Under the pieces are notes generated by a model that saw nothing but the letters and a program-made list of their open reading frames with translations, had not been told where the DNA came from and did not search any database. From Mycteria americana (Eukaryota; Chordata; Aves; Ciconiiformes; Ciconiidae): a stretch of 64,000 nucleotides of DNA. Of the stretch, positions 52,101 to 62,300 are shown in pieces (the stretch's first letter is position 1; each line of letters opens with the position of its first letter). Location of the stretch: contig NC_134365.1 in the NCBI RefSeq assembly GCF_035582795.1, forward strand, positions 137,667,077 through 137,731,076, written 5' to 3'. The position numbers and the translations under genes were made by a program.

Positions 52101-53846
52101 CAGCATCAGCCACTTCACAAACCAGTGGCAGCTACTGCTTTCTTAGGAGTGCCAGAGGATGAGCAAGATATAGGCGAGATGCTTTATTCAACAACTCCTT
52201 AAAGTAAAGTACTGACGCAGTCTCAGAAATCCCAGCCTCCTCTCTTTCCTTTCCTCTCTCCCCCTCTCTCCCTTCCTCCCAGCAACTACCCTGGGAGGCT
52301 GAAAAGCCGGGTTTCCTAACACACTCGCTTCAGAAACCATTCAATTCTTTGCTGCGCTGTGGCACAGTTGTAGCAGTGGAGCCGGAAGGAGCATTGGGAG
52401 TTGTGACAGTTTCTTCATAAATGTCTGCAGAGCAGTTCATTTTTCAATTCTGGGGCCTCTAAGCACTACTCCAACATAAACATTGAAAAACAAAAGATAA
52501 GAACATCACCTAAGTAAAAAAGAGAGAAATCTGCTGCTCACCAGCCCAACATACACAACACTACCAGCTAGCTTGTGTGTGTCTTACTCAAACAGCTGCT
52601 GTGCCTTGCACAGGCTCAGGCTAACGAACACGGTAAATAAGAGCAAGCCACCACTGACTGGCAACTACCACATTCCCTTACCTCATTTCTGCATATTCAG
52701 ACACTTTCAAAAGCAGGTTTTTATTTTCCAAAGCAAATGACATGTGTAAGCCATGGCTTAGGTTATGTAATTTTCATAACCAGGCTGGAAGACCACACTT
52801 CAGCTTCAAACTATTCCTTCTGCTCTGAAAATTCAACTTCAAGGACGAACACTCATGATGCTCACTTTGTAGCTGTGCCTATCACACATGTGGCCTGACA
52901 TCCATGTTCCTGAGGGAGAGCCATACATGACTGTTAGAAACCAATTGTATTTAAAAGAATTTCAATGTCCAGAAGTCTCTCTCAGGCAAACCTGTAACAC
53001 TTACACAGAAGAGACAGGCAGGTAAGGACTCCAGGCATGATCTGATGATTTACTAGCATCTAGCAATCAGGCTACTAGATTGCACTAAATAGTATTTAAT
53101 CAAGAGAGAGAGCTCCACATAAAGAAAGGAGCATAGCAATGAAAACTCTCATTTACGGTCTCATGTATACTTACTTTGGCTCCACTGAGATTAAGTGTTC
53201 TGCATGAATCATAGCGGTACGCTGATAGTTTGGCCAACGCTCAGACAGTACATCAGGGAAGAGAATTGCATATAATAACGCAACATCCTGTTTGGAGGCT
53301 TAAGAGGCAAAAATCTAGCAGTAATCAGTTCCAAGGCTAGTAACTCAGTTCTTATTGCCTTCATAATGACTCCACAGTTATTCAGTCAATGAAAATGGAG
53401 TCTGATATTGAGCATGAAGAAGATAAATTAACAATAAAATGGGTCTCACTCATACATCCACTGCTTACTTTAGTGGAGACCTGCAAATTTACAGTATGCA
53501 CTTTTAAAGTATGTTGCCCTCCTCTTTAAGGCGCTGAGATTGTTGAAGGGAGGCTGGAGCAAAGCCTTTCTTTACTAAATACTGGGTTGCTTTCCTGAAG
53601 GGAAAAAAAAAGCTGTTAAAATTTAATAAACAAATTTTCCATGGGAATTAATAAATAGTTCATGTTACAAAGGCCTTTTGGTTTACCCATCATTTTGGCT
53701 AACAATGAAAACAAACGAAAATTCTTTTAGGGGCTTCAGATTTGACACTAACACCATGCATGAAGTGCCAAATGCCAGGATATCAGCCTTATTAATTTAG
53801 GTATAAGACCCAATATTCCAGACAAACCTACTATATACTAATTAAT
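46157..53846. other. Non-coding stretch with one CpG-richer patch and T-rich tracts
   Basis: GC and CpG are raised at about 46500-46870, with long overlapping frames on both strands (178 codons on minus, 146 on plus) that resemble no family. A short CA repeat lies near 47766-47782, a T-rich tract at 48964-49011 and a pyrimidine tract at 52236-52280. The minus-strand frame at 50460-50735 is hydrophobic but fits no receptor family I know. Confidence 0.5.
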
Positions 53847-53900
53847 AAAAAAACCCAAACCAACCAACCAAATAACCCCAAGCAACCAACCAACCAACCT
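53847..53900 (+). repeat. A/C-rich (AACC)n simple repeat
   Basis: Two short CCAA/AACC runs around 53858-53871 and 53883-53899, separated by an A/C-rich stretch. A simple repeat or a degraded A-rich retroposon tail. Confidence 0.8.
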
Positions 53901-56734
53901 CAAGAATTGACATAAACCATACCAGGCAAACCCAAGCAAATTTAATCTTATTTGATGTAAGCTTCCTTCCTCCCATCCTGCCTCTCTCCCCAGCTCCAAG
54001 CAGTTCTCTTCTGTGTCTCAAGTCATGCTGGAAATAACCTAGAGAGCAAACTCTTGGCTGGAGACCCCAAATGTCTTATAGTCAATGGATATATCCCCTG
54101 AAGACTTGCCTTACATCTAAAATGGAATACCAAGGAATTTACAACTACAGCAGTTGAAAACTCCATCCATAATAAACCAGGGGGTTATCATTCATGGCTT
54201 AGAAGCCACAATACTGAGCTCATTCTTTAAAATCCATCTTGTTAAAGCTGGTTATAAGACAATAAACAAAGCCTAATGAACAGAAGACTCACTGTGTCAT
54301 GTCCAAAATTAGACCACATGACATTTGCATTGTCATGGGTTTGTGGAATACTCAAAGGCTATTGTATTATTGTTTTAAGCATCATATGTATCTTTATCAA
54401 TTTGATAATTACAGCTAGTTCAGTATATTGCTAGTTCAACGGGTAAGCAACAGGATAATTTCTTACAGGAATAAACGATGGAGCCGGTATAAAGAGGTGT
54501 AATTAGTACAAATTGCAACACTGAAAAAAAATGCAAACAGCAAGTCTTCTGATGTTCCTGAAAGAAACAGCACAAAGGACTGCATTACCTGTTTGTCACT
54601 GCCCTCCTGACAGAGGTACTGAATCCTGAAACCGATTCACTCGGTTATTGTATCCCCACTTGTACAGCCAAAAGTAGTCCCGTTGGCAATGCCCTGTGTG
54701 AGACGCAGCAAAGTGCCAACACAGGAAAAGTGATGGGAACACGGAGCTGGGAATGGGAAGAGGGGGTGGGTGAAGTCAGGATTTAGATCATCTGAAACTG
54801 CCATGGAATCACACCTTAAACTGCTTAAAATAAGCAGGGTCATTTTGAGAGAAATGAGTTAAGGAATGATCATATGACTGGCAATCCAGGCAGGCTTGAG
54901 AAAATTGCATCCTCCAGCCGGAACAGCGGTGAGGAGGCAGGACAGACTGAGGAAGACAGAAAGCTTCAGCTAAGCTACACCTGGCCTGAGCTAGACACAG
55001 TTCCCACCATGCCTGACATACCACTGGTCTCACATGCCTTACCATACCACCTGAAACCGCATATAGCGGATTGATTCTGACCAGAAGATTTAAGAAACTC
55101 CAGGTTAAAGTCTGAAGAAATCCAACCAAGTAACAGGGGGGAGGGAGAAAAACAGTGGAACAATTGCCCTTGTATCACTGGATGAAACCATAAACTGAAA
55201 CCAAGCAGGAAATCTGACAAAAAAATAAAACAAAGATACAGGATCAAAAAAGAGAATCGGTGGAGCTTTGAGACTTTGTCTTTATGCCACCAAAATACAC
55301 ACGTTTCTTGAACCATCTGGGTAGTTCATCTGATTTCAATCAACTAAGGGTTTGTAGAATGTATGGTTCGATCCACACGCAGAAATATTTCACTGAGCTG
55401 GGAAGTGACAAATCACAACATAGGTCTGGTGCGACTCCTTCAGAAATTCATTTCTGAGCTCCCATTACCATAACGATGTTAATACACTGGAAAAAGCTCA
55501 GATGAAGAGAAATAAAAGTTGGTTGCTGGCTTACATAATGATTTAGAGAAGCACCTGAAGCGTGCATGCACTCGTAATGGATAACTCATGGGATATATGC
55601 TGCTAAATTCAAGAATAGCGAAGTGCAGATTAGGAAAGAGATCATTTATGAAAGCTGTCTGAACAACAGGCTATGTTAGACCATGGAACAGCCCCACAAG
55701 AAACAAGCAGAGCTGCAATGCATGGCAACTACTGAGGACAAAATAATACACTGGTATAAGGGAAGACTCTATGAGATAACAGATCCATACACATCTGTTT
55801 CTGCGCTTGATGAAAGTGCAAATGAGAACGGGATGGCTGCTAAACAAACATTAACGATGACAGGAACAAGCCCCTACAACAGTAGTTCTCACTTCCTCCG
55901 TGACCTCTAATATTGTAATTGCCTTATCCATTCAGTTTGGTTTCACACACACCTCCTTGTCCTCATGTCACTTTTCTCTTACAATTATAACCTCTATTAT
56001 AAAATGGGAAATATATTTGCAGTTTTCCTCAAGTACAATTGATTATAGCATTCCTTGAAATGCCAGAAAATTGGCTTTCCTTTCAGATCATCCACATTTT
56101 TACACAAAAGCATTTCCAGCACTGGTTTCTGCTGCCACAGCTGTTTTGTAGCCAGAAGAATAGGCTTTTTTTTTAAGTGTCGATAATAAAAAGTAATAAA
56201 AGCGTGACACATCCCAAAGCACTTGGAGCTACTCCTAACGGAGAGCTACAGAGGGGAGCACAATCTTTTCCCCTAGTCCTGTCAATCACTGTGTTACACC
56301 ATTAAAGGATCAGCTGGTTAAAGTAGTATTTTCTGATTATTGCCACCTTTAATGCTGGTGGGGGGATGAGCACCAATGACGTAAAGGGTTTTAGGTCCTC
56401 AAAATATTTTTTTATAAGGTGCTCCAACTTTGGCTTGAAGAGACACGTCTCTAAATTTCTTTCAACTAAGATTTCACCACGTATTCTCAGCCTACCTCCA
56501 TTAGAACTAAAAAACCCCAACCAATCCACAAAAAAACCAAAACCGACCAATCAAACAAAACCCCAAATCAAGCTGTTTTGGCACGGAAAACCTCTTTAGC
56601 TGCACACGAATTAAAAAAAAAAAATTGCGTTTGCGAAACACGACACAGCTAAATACATGACGGCGGCTCATCCTGCGAATCTAATCACCGCTCGCAATCA
56701 AGGTGACTTTGGGGAAAAACTTTCCAGGGAAGCG
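53901..56734. other. Proximal 5' flank of the AP1S2 CpG island, no gene recognised
   Basis: AT-rich. An A/C-rich low-complexity stretch lies at about 56508-56572 and an A-rich run near 56611-56623. No exon of a divergent neighbour is recognised; in human GRPR lies on this side, transcribed away from AP1S2. Confidence 0.55.
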
Positions 56735-56788
56735 CGGTGCCGCCCGCCCCAGCCCAGCCCAGCCCCCCGCACGCCGCGGCCGACACCA

Positions 56789-56800
56789 AGCGCCCCCTGG
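56789..56800 (-). promoter_or_regulatory. CTCF-like site at the upstream edge of the CpG island
   Basis: On the minus strand the sequence reads CCAGGGGGCGCT followed by TGG, a close match to the CTCF core (CCASYAGRKGGC class, strong CCAGGGGGCGC form). It sits at the boundary between AT-rich flank and CpG island, a common place for CTCF. This is motif evidence only. Confidence 0.55.
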
Positions 56801-56942
56801 CTCCGGGCGGGGCCGCGTCTCCTCACGGGGAGAGACTCTTCAGGGAGAGCCTCCCGCCCAACGGCTCCGCGCCCCGGCGCCACGCGGGACCCGCCCCGCG
56901 CGCGCCTCTGCCACCGCCTCCACCTCCCCCACGCGGGGCGCG

Positions 56943-56948
56943 CACGTG
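56943..56948. promoter_or_regulatory. CACGTG E-box
   Basis: A perfect palindromic E-box inside the CpG island, about 500 bases upstream of the presumed start. CACGTG is bound by USF, MYC/MAX and the MiT/TFE family, which controls many endolysosomal genes. The flanks (GCG...CTA) do not match the full TFEB CLEAR element, so the binding factor is open. Confidence 0.4.
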
Positions 56949-57076
56949 CTAAAAGGAAACACGCCGCGGCGCAGGCGCAGTCCGGCCGCCCCCCCCCATC
57001 CCCCTTACCCCCTCCCCCGCGCCTCGGGGATGGGGAGGTCGAAGGAGGAGTCTCAGTCTCCTGGCGCCTGATTGAC

Positions 57077-57084
57077 TGATGTCA
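57077..57084 (+). promoter_or_regulatory. CRE-like site (TGATGTCA)
   Basis: One mismatch from the palindromic CRE TGACGTCA. It lies just upstream of a run of CCAAT boxes, an arrangement common in CREB/ATF and NF-Y controlled promoters. The change removes the central CpG, so it could be an AP-1/ATF variant. Confidence 0.4.
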
Positions 57085-57112
57085 TTTCCCCAACTCCGTG
57101 CCTCGCCGACCC

Positions 57113-57117
57113 ATTGG
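57113..57117 (-). promoter_or_regulatory. Inverted CCAAT box 1 (NF-Y)
   Basis: ATTGG in the context CCCATTGGCTA, an excellent match to the NF-Y consensus on the minus strand. It is the most upstream of three strong copies. A weaker GTTGG variant lies at 57153-57157. Confidence 0.55.
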
Positions 57118-57286
57118 CTATTTGCGGACCGCTATCTGCATTGCGCTTCCTGGTTGGCTGTTGCCGCGCCGGGTGTCGCCCTATCCTAATTCGGGCCACG
57201 CGGATTAGATTCTTTAACCCCGCCTCCCGCCGAGCCCCTCCCACCGCCGCCGCCAGCTCCTCCCCCGCCGCCTTTTCCTCCCTCTC

Positions 57287-57291
57287 ATTGG
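57287..57291 (-). promoter_or_regulatory. Inverted CCAAT box 2 (NF-Y)
   Basis: ATTGG in the context CTCATTGGTCA, a good NF-Y consensus on the minus strand, 54 bases before the next copy. NF-Y sites are often reiterated close to start sites of TATA-poor promoters. Confidence 0.55.
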
Positions 57292-57340
57292 TCAACACCG
57301 TGCTTCGCTCCTCCCACCCGCCGCCGCGCTGAGCTCCCCG

Positions 57341-57345
57341 ATTGG
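57341..57345 (-). promoter_or_regulatory. Inverted CCAAT box 3 (NF-Y) joined to a GC box
   Basis: ATTGG immediately followed by GCGG, giving an NF-Y site overlapping a GC-box-like GGGCGG. It lies about 100-130 bases upstream of the presumed start, in the usual NF-Y window. Confidence 0.55.
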
Positions 57346-57386
57346 GCGGCGACGAGCTCCCTCAGGCCCCCTCCTCCTCGCCGCGC

Positions 57387-57397
57387 TGCGCATGCGC
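57387..57397. promoter_or_regulatory. NRF1 site
   Basis: TGCGCATGCGC matches the palindromic NRF1 consensus (YGCGCAYGCGCR) almost perfectly and lies about 55 bases before the TATA-like element. A looser GC-rich relative occurs near 56969-56980. NRF1 is a standard activator of CpG-island promoters. Confidence 0.6.
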
Positions 57398-57441
57398 CCA
57401 TCACCCCCCCCCCGCCCTCCCGCCGCCGCGAGCCGGCGAGC

Positions 57442-57449
57442 TAATAAAG
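57442..57449 (+). promoter_or_regulatory. TATA-like element (TAATAAAG)
   Basis: An isolated AT-rich octamer in very GC-rich sequence, following GCGAGC. It could set a focused start near 57470-57480, giving a 5' UTR of roughly 280 bases. It is not a canonical TATAAA, so the start could equally be dispersed. Confidence 0.35.
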
Positions 57450-57491
57450 TTTTGTTCGGAGAGGAAGGGGGGAAACGGCGGCGCCTCCGGG

Positions 57492-57521
57492 CCCCGCCCC
57501 CTTTCTCCCCGCCCCCCGCCC
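57492..57521 (-). other. Potential G-quadruplex, minus strand, at the promoter/5' UTR
   Basis: The plus strand has five C-runs (57492-57495, 57497-57501, 57507-57510, 57512-57517, 57519-57521) separated by 1-5 bases. The minus strand, template for AP1S2, therefore carries five G-tracts with short loops, and the plus strand could form an i-motif. A second set with three CCCC runs and one CCC lies at 57632-57653. Confidence 0.5.
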
Positions 57522-57671
57522 GGGAGCGGCGTCCGCGAGCCCGGCCCCGCCCCGACCTGCCCGAGCGGGGCGGGGGGGGTGGCCGTTGAAGGCGCGCGCG
57601 CGCTGGCGCCGGGCTCGAGCCGGCGGCATCTCCCCTCCCCTCCCCTCAGTCCCGCTCGGCAGCCGCCGCGG

Positions 57672-57692
57672 CAGCAGCAGCAACAGCAGCAG
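57672..57692 (+). repeat. Interrupted CAG tract in the AP1S2 5' UTR
   Basis: (CAG)3 CAA (CAG)3, seven triplets, followed at 57712-57730 by (TCC)6. Both lie in the predicted 5' UTR. The CAA interruption and short length suggest a stable allele. Confidence 0.8.
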
Positions 57693-57752
57693 CCGGGGTA
57701 GCGGTGCCGTGTCCTCCTCCTCCTCCTCCTCGTTCTTCCTCCCCGGGGCACG

Positions 57753-59186
57753 GTGAGCACAGCCGCGTGGAGCCGGGCTCGCCTACCTCACCGCGCCGGG
57801 ACGTGGAGCCTGCGCTGGGGTGCGGCGGGACGCGGGGGTGTTCTCTCTGCCCCGGGTTGTGGGACCCCCTGCTCTCCAGCCCGCCCCGGGGAGCGGCCGT
57901 TAGCGGCCGAGGGAGAGGGCGGCCGGCGGCTCTCTCTTGTGTCCCCCGTCCCTCCCCCCCCAACATACAGACACGCTGTGGCGAGCGGGGCGCAGCCCCG
58001 GCGGCAGCGCTTCCCCCCGCTCCGCACCCCGGGCTGGGACGGGCGGTGGCTGCCCCTCGCCCGGCGGAGGGGAGCGGGCGCTGCCTTCCTCACGGGTCGG
58101 GGCGGGCCCGCACCTCTGCGGCCGCCCCTCGTCCGCGCGGCCGGCAGCGCGTCTCGGGTCGCCCGCGACCGCTCCGGCGTGGGGAGGAGCCGCGGCGGCC
58201 GCTCGGGGACGGCGGGGAGCCGGGAGGGTCGCCTGAAGGCAGCGGGAGCGCGAGGGGGTGTTTTGGCGGCGGTGCCGGCCGGAGGGGACGGCGGCTGCGG
58301 GCTCGGAGGGCTGCCCCCACGGAGGGAGCGCCCCGGCACCGCCGGGCTTCGGGGCCGCTGCTGCTGCCGCCGCCTCTTGTCTGTGCTGGCGCTGGTCGGA
58401 CTTGTCACCCGGGACTAGGCTGGGCTTTCTTATCGCATTTCACGTCTGTCATACTGCCTGGGAAACTTCCTTAGCCCAATACAACTTTGAGCAAAAAGGA
58501 AAAAAAAAAAAAAAAAGCCCGTTCCTTTAACGTTACAGCTGCTGGAAAACACAGCCGACAAGTTCCTCTTAAAATATAATTGCAACATCACTCCTTTAGA
58601 GGAAGCGAGACCTGGAACATAGGACCGCAGGGAAAGCGCTTAATCTATACTCCTTTTGTGTAATGTGAGAAAAGACTAGGCTTTTCTATGCCGTAGGACT
58701 CTCCATTGGGAGATTTAATGCCTTTTAAAGTATTCTGAGGCTTTTCAGAAAGATCTTAAGTGCAAATTGCTCCTGCTGTAAGGCTCTAATCCGGTGAATT
58801 GAAAAGGAGTTCGGGTATTTGAGGAGGCAGCTGTGCTGTTTTTTTATGTCGTTTTCGGTAGTAAATGCAAATGCAACCATATCAGCAAGACATGGTTTGT
58901 CTGAAATTTGGGTGTATTCACTCGCTAGCTGGTGGTTCTGACACCCGATTCTGAGACTTGTGTATCCTTTCTACTATCTTTGCTTTGACTGACCTTGTTC
59001 AGCGGAATCCTTTGTATTATTGGTACTTCCACATCTTGTGTAACATCTGCCACCGCTATAGAAATAAATAATGTAGTTAGGGTTTTGGATGGCTATCTTG
59101 CTTCCTGTTTGGTTTTCCTCGCAGAAATCTTTTTAGAACTAAGATACTGAGATTAATCCTTTTTTCCCCTCCTTCTAATTCAACAG
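57753..59186 (+). other. AP1S2: AP1S2 intron 1
   Basis: About 1.4 kb between the GTGAGC donor at 57753 and the AG at 59185-59186. The first 660 bases are the downstream half of the CpG island; composition then shifts sharply to AT-rich. It contains an A17 run at 58500-58516. The 3' end has a textbook pyrimidine tract with a branchpoint-like CTAAT near 59174-59179. Long open frames on both strands between 57.7 and 58.5 kb reflect lack of AT-rich stop codons, not coding. Confidence 0.75.
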
Positions 59187-59365
59187 ATGCAGTTTATGTT
59201 GCTTTTCAGTCGCCAGGGGAAACTGAGACTCCAGAAGTGGTATGTCCCATTATCTGACAAAGAAAAGAAGAAAATCACAAGGGAACTTGTTCAAACAGTA
59301 TTAGCCCGCAAACCGAAAATGTGCAGCTTCCTGGAATGGAGAGACCTGAAGATTGTCTACAAAAG
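59187..59365 (+). CDS. AP1S2: AP1S2 exon 2 (first coding exon), AP-1 complex subunit sigma-1B, partial
   Basis: Encodes the N-terminal 59 codons plus two bases of codon 60 of the AP-1 small sigma subunit, part of the heterotetramer that selects cargo for clathrin vesicles at the trans-Golgi network and endosomes. The translation matches my memory of human AP1S2 throughout. The stretch [13 protein letters not shown] after W18 separates it from AP1S1 (LATSDKERKKM) and AP1S3 (ITLPDKERKKI). Arg14 in GKLR aligns with AP-2 sigma Arg15, which contacts the acidic part of dileucine signals. IVYKR (residues 56-60) begins the small-chain signature [LIVM]2-Y-[KR]-x4-L-Y-F; the rest should be in exon 3, so intron 2 splits the motif. 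The ATG follows a strong acceptor (pyrimidine tract 59159-59176, AG at 59185-59186). The exon must end by codon 60, because the onward reading (LFCLTN...) departs from the family and stops at 59442-59444. The donor at 59366 (GTTGTT) is weak. Phase and position fit the human exon boundary at c.179. Confidence 0.96.
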
Positions 59366-62300
59366 GTTGTTCTGTCTCACTAACCTCGTAATTGCCATAG
59401 ATCACAAACAGCGTAATAAGTATCAAGAAAATAATGAAGGTTGAATTTTTTCTTTTTTTGTTGTTTTTTTTCCTTCTCTCTGCTGGTTATGGAAAAGACT
59501 GACTTTTTTCCCTTGAATCTAATTTGATAACCAAGTAGGAATCATTCATGTGTGGAAAATCACTCATGCGTTTAGAAGTGTGCTGAAGAAAAGAAATGAG
59601 GTTTTCTTCCACTTTCATAAGGAGTGGTGGTTCTTAGTTCTCTGTTTAGATTCACACAGTACATCAATGCATACAAATATGATGCATGTAAGATCTAATA
59701 AGTGATAAAGAAAAACTAAATTTTATAAACATTTATTTTGGGCAGTGACTTCATAAATCACCTGAAAATGTAACTTGCTTTTAAAGGCTCATAGAAATAA
59801 GGGAATCATTCTTTCAGAGTACCTAGTTTGGGTTTTTTTTGTTTTTTTTTAATTATTTTTTAGTATGAATACAAAAAGGCAATTTCTCCTAATTGAAGAA
59901 ATCATGGCTAGCTTTCTTTTGGTGGAAAGTACTGTATAATTTTCTTTGCAGTAGTTTTATTTCTCAGTTGTTCCCTAACTTTTCCAGGAGTATTTGGCAA
60001 GCATTTTTTAGCTTCATGCTGATCTTTAGAATGTATTACAACATATAGATGTGAAAATAATTTTCTCCACAAATAATGGTAATCCTCATCCTGATTTGGT
60101 AGGCTGCATCTCTTCCAGCTAAAGCTGGTGCTATGAAACCTTGAGTTATCTCCCTTCTCTAGTTAGGTATAAACTTATAAACTTAAGAAGGTTTATGCAT
60201 TCTTACTTTATTTTTGAGATGGTAAATAATTTGTGCCCTATGATAAATATTGTTGTATTCTCTCTGTAGGGAGGACAGAGAGAACTGGAGCTGAAATGAA
60301 GAGTTTGTAACTCTTTTCCAGTGTACCAAATGGGTAGAATCAAAAAAGTTTAGATGTTTTAAGTCCTGTTTTCATACATACATTGGTGCATGTACCATCA
60401 GGCGCATGAATGTTACCAGTCTACCTAATGCATGTAGTCCTTTAACACAAGGAGGAGGAAAGAGGAGGAACAATATGTAAGGCTGTCCTTAAAGGAAGCA
60501 TACACAGTTTTTTCTTCTGCCTCTCTATTTCCTCACAAAAATTCTTGTACATACCTGTAGACAAGCTTGCTCAAATGCTTTGTGCACTCTCTTAAGCGAT
60601 AATGCCTGCAAGTGCTCTTTCAGCTGGGCTTTTATGGAACTAGATCAGAAAAATTAGGCATGAGTAGGCCAGTCTGTTGCCTTCCTTGCCCAGTCTTGAA
60701 CAGCAGTAGCTATTCTGGTGGTTAGTTGATTCCACACAGCTGCTTTCCCTCCCTGTTTATTGTTGGTAACAACTACTTGTCATGTCCTTTTGTGTGTCTA
60801 GGGAACTGGTGGAAATGTGGGTATGACTGTTCGAGTTGCTGAAAGCTGTGGTGTTCATGCATCTCAGTAGTGTGCTGTGGGTCCTGTGGTCAAGGAGAAT
60901 GAAGAAATTTGCTGGGAGATGTATCTAGACCATTTTGGGCTGGATGTAGGCTGCAGTCCATCTGCTAGACTGCTGGTGTGCACAGCTGACTGCAGTAGCT
61001 TATTTCACTGTCTGCAAACCAATCTGGCACAGTTGGCCTATGAAATCTTGCTTAAGATTAGCTTGTATCAAGCTAATAAACATCTCAAATCTTGCTTTAC
61101 TTGCTTTTTTTGGCAAGTTTCATTATGCTAAAACATCACCAGAAGGACTGGGTATAAGAGGTGATAGTTTAAATTCCTGTATCTGATAACATTAACAGCT
61201 TTTAGGCTTGTGGGACAGACTTTTTCCAATCATCACACTGTAATTAAAGTTGATGAGTACCAACTAGTATGACTTATTTGGAAAGGGAGATCTGTTATAG
61301 CTCGGAAGTAGATAATGCCAATAAGACAACCGTAATAGTCAAAGTCTAATACTTTCTGAAAGGTGGGCGGCTAAAAGAGAAACACACCTGCAGGAACTTT
61401 GTGTGGTTTGTGAAATTGCAAAAGGTCCTTCCAATTGCTCACAGACAAAAGGCTCTTGAGCATCTCTGCTAAGATCTGTTCTTCTCTGATCTCTTATGGG
61501 GAAGGATCTGAATCTCCTGGTGCAAATGTTTTTCAGTGTAAGCTATAAAAGTATGTGCATAGTACTATTGTACATGTTGCATGTGCATATTGCTATTATG
61601 AGTCTTAAATTGCTGAAATTGATGTGCTGTTCTTGTTTTTAGATTGTATTTACTGTCAACATGTAGGAGAGAATTGACCTAGATATTGTGACTGAAAGAA
61701 TGGTTGGCAGTATTAGAAGTATACTCAAGGGTCTCACTGATGTACCTTTTTGCAAGAACAGAATGAACTCAAATGCAAAATTGGCAAGCCAGTAGTTTTT
61801 GCTGCCTTCTGATTCTTAAATATTTATCAAGAAAGCTGGACTTTTTTGATTAGCCTCCTTAGGTCTGTAGCATTTCAGCCTTATAGGATGCTTTCCAAAT
61901 GGAACTTCAAGAAAACAGAACTGTGTGTTTTAAAATCCATCTGAATGTGTGTGACTAACTTATTTTCCTTGGTTTCATACATGTAACATTGATAATGGTT
62001 ACAAAATAGGGCTGGTTGTTGCCTTCTTAACTTTTTTCTTTAGCGCTACAAAACACAGATGGAAAGGTGCCCTGCTTTTGACATGGTTCGTGAAATGGGA
62101 TGTATGTGTTCTGTAGCTGGTTTGGAAGAGAGTTTTTCAGGCTGGTAGACACCAGGGAATTGAAAAAGGATGTGAGCTTCTAACTTCAAGAGACAAATAG
62201 AAATTTGAAGTGACTTGCTGGGGAAAAAAAAAATCAAATACGGGAAGCCAACAACAATTGCACTTTATGAAAATAGAGAGGGAGATCTGCAGACAGCTGA

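Larger units (their letters stand above)
57475..57752 (+). other. AP1S2: Predicted non-coding exon 1 (5' UTR) of AP1S2
   Basis: The exon 2 ATG lies exactly at a splice acceptor, so the 5' UTR must come from at least one upstream exon. The best candidate ends at 57752, where CACG is followed by a strong donor, GTGAGC (GT at 57753-57754), inside the CpG island. The start is approximate, placed about 30 bases after a TATA-like element; CpG-island promoters often start at many positions. The exon is very GC-rich and has no ATG between 57475 and 57752, so translation should first meet AUG at the exon 2 junction. It carries a (CAG)3CAA(CAG)3 tract at 57672-57692 and a (TCC)6 tract from 57712. The donor is convincing; the start is inferred. 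Confidence 0.7.
56735..58420. promoter_or_regulatory. AP1S2: CpG island spanning the AP1S2 promoter, exon 1 and early intron 1
   Basis: About 1.7 kb of very high GC with dense CpG, in sharp contrast to the AT-rich DNA on both sides (poly-A and A/C-rich sequence before 56640; AT-rich intron after 58430). It has many GC boxes, for example GGGCGGGGC at 56805-56813 and C-rich complements around 57491-57521. This is typical of a vertebrate housekeeping promoter and fits AP1S2, a broadly expressed trafficking gene. Whether a divergent transcript leaves toward the minus strand cannot be seen. Confidence 0.93.

Noticed and set aside
1-56700. Exons of GRPR, the gene expected on this side by human synteny
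   Set aside because: No frame on either strand matches the receptor's transmembrane segments; it is probably beyond the left edge.
57704-58474. 256-codon plus-strand frame (and 221- and 206-codon overlapping frames) in the CpG island
   Set aside because: All use GC-rich codons, overlap on both strands, are rich in Pro/Arg/Gly/Ala, and cross the exon 1 donor at 57753. Long chance frames are expected where AT-containing stop codons are rare.
59366-59444. Extension of the exon 2 reading frame past codon 60
   Set aside because: The residues after R60 (LFCLTN...) do not match the conserved YASLYF of sigma subunits, so this is intron read-through.
60877-61131. 84-codon frame in intron 2, considered as AP1S2 exon 3
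   Set aside because: Lacks the expected YASLYFCCAIE segment and a matching phase-2 acceptor.
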